Shown piece by piece: positions 1 through 4,915 of a DNA stretch of 5,986 bases. The position numbers were made by a program, and so were the translations under genes. The notes under the pieces were generated by a model, which searched no databases, was not told the DNA's origin, and worked only from the letters and a program-made list of their open reading frames with translations. Location of the stretch: assembly GCA_903840375.1 (NCBI GenBank), contig CAIMFR010000055.1, forward strand, positions 1-5,986. Direction: 5' to 3'. Position 1 is the stretch's first letter; each line of letters begins with the position of its first letter. This DNA is from Candidatus Adlerbacteria bacterium. GTDB lineage: Bacteria > Patescibacteriota > Minisyncoccia > Phycocordibacterales > SBAW01.

Positions 1-71
1 GCAAACAAAAAATACACTTCGCAGCAGATGGTACAAATGCGCGGATTTTCGCCGCAAGAATAGCAATACAT
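1..71 (-). CDS. Possible start of a Cys-rich (zinc-ribbon-like) protein, cut by the window edge
   Basis: An ATG at 71-69 opens a frame that stays open for 23 codons to the window edge. The translation starts MYCYSCGENPRICTICC, with cysteines at 3, 6, 13, 16 and 17. The pattern Cx2C-x6-Cx2C is typical of small zinc ribbons and some Fe-S or radical-SAM sites. The start lies 12 bp after the fusion gene's stop, the same order of spacing as the other junctions here. No Shine-Dalgarno is visible. An open stretch this short can occur by chance in roughly one of three random frames, so the call rests on spacing and the cysteine pattern. No family can be named. Confidence 0.38.
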   Translation of the reverse strand, partial: MYCYSCGENPRICTICCEVYFLF

Positions 72-83
72 CAGGTGGAAGTT

Positions 84-1652
84 TTATTGACTGAGAGCCC
101 TCCAGAGATTCTGCTTACCGAAATAGTAGAGGAATAGATTGAAAGGGTGGTGATGCAACGGCGCCATATTGAGCCAAATTATACAGGAGAGCATCTTTAT
201 TTTTTTCACGTCGTATCCTTCCCTTTTGGCAAAATCCATCAAGACATTTTGACATTGTACCAGATTATCCTTGCGCAAAATGTCACAGACAATGTGACCG
301 TCTTCGTTCATATCAACGGTAAATAAATTTTTATGCACTAAACTGTGGCTAACGGTGAGGTTGTGGTTGAGTTTCGCAAGATCGTAATACATGTCGCCCC
401 CCTTGAGCAGCCCGCCAAAATTATGCCGCCAATCAACAAGACAATAACCATCTTCTGTCTTTAGAATATTATCCAGAATAAAATCCCCATGAAATTGATA
501 TTGCTCGGCGTTGCACAGCCAATCAAAATCTATCTGCTCGAGCATCTCCGCAATTGTCGGAACAGATTCTCCATTTATGATCTGCGCTTCATCTTTCAGA
601 TTTTGTGCATCAAGAAATTGCCGAACTCTTTTCTTCGTCTTTTCTAGATAAAAATCCAGGCAGACTTTTTTAAACTCCTCATCGGACACTTCACGCACTT
701 TGTGCCATAGATTCTTTTGCGCCCAACTTAGAAAATGCGCGAAATCAGAAGGGGTCGCCACGTCTGAATAGAGTTGTCCGGGGACATATTCGTACCGATA
801 AAAATGTTTTGACGATCCTTCAATTTCCGGAACAAGCGAACCGAGTGTTCGCGCCCGCGCCACGCGTTCTTTTATTATATTTTCATCGTGAAAGAATTTT
901 ATGACAAAATCATCGAAAAGAAAGATCGACTCTTCCATTTTGTCGAGATTATCAAAATGATCTTTTATCTCTTGCCTCGTGCGCTGCAGCGCGGAAGTAT
1001 TGCCAATATCGTACCACTCATCAAACGGACGCATTGCAAATGAGCTCCCGCTCCCCTGCATTGCCACTATTACTTGGCAATCGTTCAATGTTTGGTCATT
1101 TACATTTGCGCCGTACAACCGCTGAAGCATTTCCCAGAATTGTTGATAATCGTTGACGCCGACGAGACCTATGTGAATATAATCAAAATCTATCGCACCC
1201 TTGTCGTTGAAGATAGGCGTATTACCTCCTGCTATATTCCAAGACGCATACTGAGAAGCATCGCCACCCTTAGAGACACCTATCCAATTCTCGGTAGGAG
1301 CGGCAATTTTCTCTGTGACGATAGTGTCTGATGCGTGGTAGATAAATGGGCATTGCAAAATGTCTTTCGCCTGAAGCATTGAATAGCCGAGGCTTGACCC
1401 ATGACCGGCAAAATTATCGACCTCGATATATTCGATATTCCTGTCCGGATATGCGAGCGATAGAAATTCCCGCACATGATCACCGAAGTATCCTACCGTC
1501 ACTACGAACGGCGTATCCGCTGGATATGATTCGATGATATATGAAATAGCGGGCTTTTTACCAACACGGACGAGTGCCTTGTTGGTGTACTTTGTTATCT
1601 CGCCAAGACGCTGCCCGATACCCGACGTAGTGATGAGAACTTTATACTTCAT
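84..1652 (-). CDS. Bifunctional nucleotidyltransferase / APH-choline-kinase-like kinase
   Basis: A 522-residue two-domain protein. Residues 1-235 form a sugar-phosphate nucleotidyltransferase (GT-A-like Rossmann) domain: TTSGIGQRL (8-16) is the nucleotide-binding loop, Lys25 follows, Asp109 in HASDT is the probable metal ligand, and EWYDIGN (212-218) matches the WxDIGT block of RmlA/GlmU/HddC-type enzymes. Residues 240-522 form an aminoglycoside-phosphotransferase/choline-kinase fold: VIKFF (250-254) supplies the ATP lysine, HGD with catalytic Asp390 and Asn395 the Brenner motif, LVDWR (405-409) the metal-binding Asp407, and GGDMYYDLAKL (418-428) the usual ending helix. The protein could phosphorylate a small molecule and then couple the phosphate to a nucleotide, as Bacteroides Fkp does for fucose with unrelated kinase parts or as LicA plus LicC do for choline. 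From its neighbours I favour an anomeric sugar kinase (NahK shows that the APH fold can do this); choline or ethanolamine activation is the main alternative. The nucleotide is unknown. Confidence 0.93.
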   Translation of the reverse strand: MKYKVLITTSGIGQRLGEITKYTNKALVRVGKKPAISYIIESYPADTPFVVTVGYFGDHVREFLSLAYPDRNIEYIEVDNFAGHGSSLGYSMLQAKDILQCPFIYHASDTIVTEKIAAPTENWIGVSKGGDASQYASWNIAGGNTPIFNDKGAIDFDYIHIGLVGVNDYQQFWEMLQRLYGANVNDQTLNDCQVIVAMQGSGSSFAMRPFDEWYDIGNTSALQRTRQEIKDHFDNLDKMEESIFLFDDFVIKFFHDENIIKERVARARTLGSLVPEIEGSSKHFYRYEYVPGQLYSDVATPSDFAHFLSWAQKNLWHKVREVSDEEFKKVCLDFYLEKTKKRVRQFLDAQNLKDEAQIINGESVPTIAEMLEQIDFDWLCNAEQYQFHGDFILDNILKTEDGYCLVDWRHNFGGLLKGGDMYYDLAKLNHNLTVSHSLVHKNLFTVDMNEDGHIVCDILRKDNLVQCQNVLMDFAKREGYDVKKIKMLSCIIWLNMAPLHHHPFNLFLYYFGKQNLWRALSQ

Positions 1653-1655
1653 AGA

Positions 1656-2348
1656 TTATTGCATCTCTGCAAGTCGCCGGTCGATGTTAGCCCTGACTTC
1701 AATAAGCTTGTCGCCAACATTTACATCAGGTTTAAAGATAATAGATGTACCGCATACCAGCAGGTTCGCGCCACGAGCTATCATCTGAGGCGCACTCTCC
1801 GGAGTCACGCCGCCGTCTATTTCGATTAGAATATCTGGATGCGACACAAGCTTCTCTTTCAACTCACTGATCTTGTCGAGCGCGCGTGGAATAAGTTTAT
1901 GCCCGACAATGCCAGGGTTTATCGCCATGAGCATCACAAGTTCTATATCATCAAGCACATAATCGAGCACACTGAGCGGAGTACCTGGGTTGAGTGCGAC
2001 TCCGGCGCGAGCACCAAGATCGCGAATCATTTTGACCGAACGGTGCAGATGTTTCGTCGACTCCGCATGTACTACAATAATATCAGCACCAGCCTTCACG
2101 AAATCCGGAATGAAAAAATCCTGATTATCTATCATCAGATGCACATCGACCGGAAGTTTCGTCATCAGCTTTATCGCCTTCAATATTTCCGGATGAAGCC
2201 CGAGGCGTGGGACAAAACTTCCGTCCATCACATCAAAGTGCAGGTAATCGATACCGCCACGCTCAAGAGACCGAATATCGGATTTGAGATCCAACATATT
2301 GCCACATATCAACGATGCTGCGAGTTTGTATGGGGTTCGCTTATTCAT
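1656..2348 (-). CDS. Ribulose-phosphate 3-epimerase family protein (Rpe/AlsE-like)
   Basis: A 230-residue TIM barrel of the Rpe family, which inverts C3 of ketose phosphates through a metal-stabilised 2,3-enediolate (ribulose 5-P/xylulose 5-P for Rpe, allulose 6-P/fructose 6-P for AlsE). All expected active-site residues are visible: Ser12, His37 and Asp39 in LHFDVMDGSFVP, His70 in VHLMI, Asp178 in IDGG, and a phosphate-binding end at CGTSIIF (199-205). Two spots depart from ordinary Rpe. The SILSADF block reads SLICGNM, nearer to AlsE's SLMC. The loop normally NPGFGGQ is NPGIVGH, followed by KLIP as in AlsE. I therefore read it as a specialised epimerase of the glycan pathway, not the housekeeping Rpe; the substrate (pentulose or hexulose phosphate) is undecided. 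The chosen start is 2348; ATGs at 2366 and 2390 are also in frame, the latter overlapping the isomerase by 28 bp. The gene ends 3 bp before the next start. Confidence 0.92.
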   Translation of the reverse strand: MNKRTPYKLAASLICGNMLDLKSDIRSLERGGIDYLHFDVMDGSFVPRLGLHPEILKAIKLMTKLPVDVHLMIDNQDFFIPDFVKAGADIIVVHAESTKHLHRSVKMIRDLGARAGVALNPGTPLSVLDYVLDDIELVMLMAINPGIVGHKLIPRALDKISELKEKLVSHPDILIEIDGGVTPESAPQMIARGANLLVCGTSIIFKPDVNVGDKLIEVRANIDRRLAEMQ

Positions 2349-2362
2349 ATTATTTATTAAAA

Positions 2363-2366
2363 TCAT
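2363..2366 (-). other. ATGA stop/start overlap between isomerase and epimerase frames
   Basis: On the minus strand the isomerase stop TGA (2365-2363) overlaps an ATG (2366-2364) that is in frame with the epimerase. Starting there would prefix six residues (MILINN) to the epimerase. This ATGA arrangement is a known setting for termination-reinitiation coupling. The ATG at 2348 gives the more usual Rpe N-terminus, so which start is used is open; neither has a Shine-Dalgarno sequence, and the 17 bases before 2348 are almost pure A/T. Confidence 0.6.
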
Positions 2367-2917
2367 TCTAAATTGGAGTGGCGAGCCCACAACGTGTCAT
2401 GAGTCTCATTCATTTCGTGCATCAATTGCAGTACCACCGCATCGAAAAACAACCCGAGACACTGCTCATTCAGAGTTGTCATCGGCTGCACCGAGGCAAA
2501 TCCCTCAACTGCCTTGGTCTTCGATCGAGCGGTAAGCCTCACGACAACATCCGCCAATTTTCCCATACGAGACTTCGGGTTGCCCGTTATCAATGCAATG
2601 TTCGCCTTGTTCTTTTTGGCAATTTCCACCAAGTCATAAATTGTTTGAGTTTCCCCTGATCCGGAACTAACGAGCAACAGATCGTCTTCTCCTATCGAAG
2701 GTACCGTCGCGTCACCAAGCATGTATGCAGAGAGACCGAGGTGTCCGAGCCTCATTGCAAATCCGCGCGTCGCCATACCTACACGACCAGCACCAACGGC
2801 GACGATCTTTTTTGCAGCACGTATTTGCCCGACAAGATCATCCACTTCCTGCTCATCTACTTTTGATAACACTGTTTTTATCTCACCCAATATCTTTTTT
2901 ATGTTTTTCTGGATCAT
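2363..2917 (-). CDS. SIS-domain sugar-phosphate isomerase, 6-phospho-3-hexuloisomerase (HxlB/PHI) type
   Basis: A 184-residue single SIS domain. The GAGR motif (42-45), the phosphate-binding SSGSGET (84-90), QPMTTLNEQ (144-152) with the likely catalytic Glu151, and the C-terminal ARHSNLE with His180 closely follow Bacillus subtilis HxlB as I recall it, including the shared NLE ending. PHI interconverts D-arabino-3-hexulose 6-phosphate and fructose 6-phosphate in the ribulose monophosphate pathway. Here no hexulose-6-phosphate synthase is adjacent; an Rpe-family epimerase follows instead, within a glycan operon. I therefore infer an aldose/ketose or 2-/3-ketose phosphate isomerase supplying a surface sugar. 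Arabinose-5-phosphate isomerase (KdsD) is less likely because there is no CBS domain pair and the C-terminus is HxlB-like. The start is 15 bp after the phosphatase stop. The stop is TGA, with a second in-frame stop (TAA) two codons on. Confidence 0.95.
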   Translation of the reverse strand: MIQKNIKKILGEIKTVLSKVDEQEVDDLVGQIRAAKKIVAVGAGRVGMATRGFAMRLGHLGLSAYMLGDATVPSIGEDDLLLVSSGSGETQTIYDLVEIAKKNKANIALITGNPKSRMGKLADVVVRLTARSKTKAVEGFASVQPMTTLNEQCLGLFFDAVVLQLMHEMNETHDTLWARHSNLE

Positions 2918-2932
2918 ATAAAATAAAGTGTA

Positions 2933-3451
2933 TTATTTGCCCCACTCTCCTTGCCCTGCGTTCAACTTCATACCCGACAGATCGAGCGGCGTAAAGAATT
3001 TTTCTGCAAGATGCCAGCATGCTTCCGCCACGGCACCAGCACCGCCCTCTTTCTCCGTAACAAAATTCGCAAGCTCTTTTGTCTTGAAGAACGCGTTCGC
3101 GGGCGCGATGCAGTAGCCGACTTCGCTGAAAACTTTTGCATCAAAGATGCCGTCGCCCATGTATACAACCTCTTGCGGATCAAATCGTTGCCGAATCCAT
3201 TCTACACGCTCGTGCGTACTCACCATATGTAGCGGAAAATGCATATCGGTTTCGACACGCTTCTTGCTGATCTCGAATCCTTTCTTGTCGCCTGTGACCA
3301 TTAGAATGTTCAGATGCTTTTTTATAAGAAGAAGAGCGTCATGATCGTCCGGACCAAAGAGCTTCATCACTTTTCCCTCCGCAGTGTAATAAAATTTCCC
3401 GTCGGTAAAAACTCCGTCGACGTCAAGAATAAAATGCTTCAGGCTAGGCAT
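2933..3451 (-). CDS. KdsC-like HAD-family sugar phosphatase
   Basis: A 172-residue capless (C0) HAD hydrolase of the KdsC/YrbI type, the family that dephosphorylates Kdo 8-phosphate or sialic-type 9-phosphates and works as a tetramer. Motif I is DVDGV (10-14), with nucleophile Asp10 and acid/base Asp12, followed by the family-typical FTDGKFYY. Motif II Thr53 lies in VTGD, motif IV is GDGIFD (99-104) with Asp100 and Asp104, and the C-terminal GGAGAVAEA (136-144) matches the family's GGRGAVREV segment. Compared with E. coli KdsC as I remember it, the Arg after TG is Asp55, the motif III Lys position is Arg82, the second Asp of GDD is Gly101 and the Arg of GGRG is Ala138. The chemistry should be intact but the substrate pocket looks different. 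No KdsA or KdsB accompanies it, so a Kdo role is unlikely. I infer that it removes the terminal phosphate of the sugar made by the two genes downstream. Length is normal. Confidence 0.93.
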   Translation of the reverse strand: MPSLKHFILDVDGVFTDGKFYYTAEGKVMKLFGPDDHDALLLIKKHLNILMVTGDKKGFEISKKRVETDMHFPLHMVSTHERVEWIRQRFDPQEVVYMGDGIFDAKVFSEVGYCIAPANAFFKTKELANFVTEKEGGAGAVAEACWHLAEKFFTPLDLSGMKLNAGQGEWGK

Positions 3452-3465
3452 TGTTCTATGGTACT

Positions 3466-4209
3466 TTATTTTCGACCCTTAATCAACGCCATCATCTTTT
3501 TACCAAAATGTAGAACGCTCGGGGGGATGCGGCCGAGAATGGGAACTATCGCTTCCCACCTTTCGGCAAAATAAACATACTTGAACGGATGCACGAGCGC
3601 GAGCGCTTCTCCATGTCCGGACTCTATCTCTGCTTTGAGCGCCGGATACTTGCCGAGCTGATCCTTTTTCACATACATGAGCGTGTTTTGTTTATACCAA
3701 AACTGCACCTTCTCATTATTCCAAATATGACGACGGATACAGTCCACGGGGACATATCCGCGCGACGCAAAAAGCTTCTCCCAATACTCCGACCATTGTT
3801 CGTTGACGTGATGCACACCGCCTTGGTGCGGAATCGCCGCGGAAAATAAAATAACGGGTGCAAGCCTCACTAGATTGTCAACCATGATGTGCGCCGCAGA
3901 AGTGTCCAAATGTTCTGCGACTTCGAGCGACACGGCGAGGTCTACCGTGCGACCAAGGTTGAGCGGCGTTTCCAAATTGTGCGCGCGATATTCTTTCTCT
4001 GCGATAACGCGCTTCGCGCTATCATATTTCCCTGCATCAATCCCAAAAATACTGGTCGCTCCATGTGTGCGAAAAACAGAAAGCCACGTGCCTGCACCAC
4101 ATCCGATGTCGACCACGGACTTAGGCTTAACGAACTTCAGCACGAGCGGCACAATAACCTCGGCCGAACTTCTACTCTGTTCCCACGCATATGTTTTTTC
4201 TGATTCCAT
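3466..4209 (-). CDS. Class I SAM-dependent methyltransferase
   Basis: A 247-residue Rossmann-fold methyltransferase. Motif I is VVDIGCGAGTW (32-42), the acidic ribose-binding residue is Asp58 in FGIDAG, and the post-II/IV region carries SLEVAEHL (94-101), all typical of the Methyltransf_11/23-type superfamily. The segment after residue 128 (PHQGG, HHVNEQW, then aromatic-rich YWEKLF) resembles methyltransferases of polysaccharide clusters. The acceptor is unknown; a glycan hydroxyl or carboxyl is the best guess from context. An in-frame ATG at 4338 would add 43 residues and overlap the FkbM gene by 116 bp. I chose 4209 because it leaves a 13-bp gap like the neighbouring junctions and because the extension has no methyltransferase features. 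A basic, hydrophobic tail (about 222-247, ending KKMMALIKGRK) could touch the membrane, though this is weak. Sequence gives no direct sign of which methyltransferase acts first. Confidence 0.9.
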   Translation of the reverse strand: MESEKTYAWEQSRSSAEVIVPLVLKFVKPKSVVDIGCGAGTWLSVFRTHGATSIFGIDAGKYDSAKRVIAEKEYRAHNLETPLNLGRTVDLAVSLEVAEHLDTSAAHIMVDNLVRLAPVILFSAAIPHQGGVHHVNEQWSEYWEKLFASRGYVPVDCIRRHIWNNEKVQFWYKQNTLMYVKKDQLGKYPALKAEIESGHGEALALVHPFKYVYFAERWEAIVPILGRIPPSVLHFGKKMMALIKGRK

Positions 4210-4222
4210 AACTACACTATTA

Positions 4223-4897
4223 TTATACCTTTTTCCAAACGCAAGTAAGACCCGAGAAGCCAAACATTGTATAGCCTTTTTCACTGAGAAAACGGAACAG
4301 CTCGCTATGTTCCGGATTTTTTGGGTCGAATATCTCATCTTCTACAGCAATCACAGATGGTGGAACAGACCAATCATGCGATTTCAGAACCGCCAAATCT
4401 TGTCCCTCCACGTCGACATTCAAAAAATCTATATGCCTTATTCCATTCTCTTTTACAACATCAGCAAGAGATTTACATTCAATCTCTCGACTTCCGAGGT
4501 ATTTCAAGTACGGCATTTTCTTTCTCTTTTCAGCTTCGTCTGTGTCGAGCGTATTATACGCTCCATCGCTGAAAGAGTGGTAAAGCTCCCTACAATCGCA
4601 CCCGATCGCTGTATTGATAAACACATCACGATGGCGTAGCAGACGATAGAGGGGCGACATTGTGTGGTTGGGATCAACGACAAAACCATGCCAACCACGG
4701 CAATAGAGAGCATATGTGTTCGAATAGAGTATCGGGTGATATGCACCAACATCTATATATGTTCCTCCTATAACTCCCCTAAGTGCGACCTGCACTATAG
4801 TATCTTCGCCGAATTGCCCATACGAACGGCGGACGCCGCGCCCGAATAAGCGTTTTATTATGCTTCTTACGGATTCTTTCATCGCAAAGATTGTCAT
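4223..4897 (-). CDS. FkbM-family SAM-dependent methyltransferase
   Basis: A 224-residue protein with the FkbM methyltransferase layout. It has an N-terminal SYGQFGED segment (25-32), a SAM-binding strand and loop YIDVGAYHP (47-55), the acidic second strand FVVDPN (72-77), and the family's characteristic late block HIDFLNVDVEGQDLAVL (155-171). FkbM enzymes usually O-methylate hydroxyl groups of sugars or polyketides; in polysaccharide clusters they cap or decorate glycans. A sugar hydroxyl is therefore the likely acceptor, but this is inference. The start at 4897 lies 18 bp after the ABC stop. A second in-frame ATG at 4882 (residue 6) is equally compatible with the domain; neither has a well-placed ribosome binding site, since the nearest AAGG is 16 nt upstream of 4897 and overlaps the ABC stop. 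The gene ends in tandem stops (TAA TAA TAG). Confidence 0.93.
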   Translation of the reverse strand: MTIFAMKESVRSIIKRLFGRGVRRSYGQFGEDTIVQVALRGVIGGTYIDVGAYHPILYSNTYALYCRGWHGFVVDPNHTMSPLYRLLRHRDVFINTAIGCDCRELYHSFSDGAYNTLDTDEAEKRKKMPYLKYLGSREIECKSLADVVKENGIRHIDFLNVDVEGQDLAVLKSHDWSVPPSVIAVEDEIFDPKNPEHSELFRFLSEKGYTMFGFSGLTCVWKKV

Positions 4898-4915
4898 GAT
4901 GTTTTGTTTTGTACC

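Noticed and set aside
2363..2368. TGA of the isomerase as a recoded sense codon (as in SR1/Gracilibacteria or Mycoplasma codes)
   Set aside because: The protein already ends with the family's NLE terminus, readthrough would add only two residues before TAA, and all glycines in conserved motifs use GGN-compatible reading without in-frame TGA.
2920..3472. Inverted 10-bp copies of AAAATAAAGT (2920-2929 and, as ACTTTATTTT, 3463-3472) flanking the phosphatase gene
   Set aside because: They are short, A/T-rich and partly inside start or stop contexts; chance occurrence in such leaders is likely, and no transposase or target duplication is seen.
4222..4250. TATAAT on the minus strand at 4227-4222 as an internal promoter -10 box
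   Set aside because: It arises from the end of the FkbM gene and its stop (GTA TAA TAA). The hexamer 17 bp upstream reads TCTTAC, a poor -35 match.
4210..4338. Longer N-terminus (43 extra residues) for the second methyltransferase from ATG 4338
   Set aside because: It would overlap the FkbM coding region by 116 bp and adds nothing matching the fold; ATG 4209 gives normal spacing.
3875..4639. Plus-strand open frame of 254 codons opposite both methyltransferases
   Set aside because: It spans the antisense of two well-supported genes and their junction, shows no recognisable domain and is low-complexity-like in composition. It is a shadow frame.
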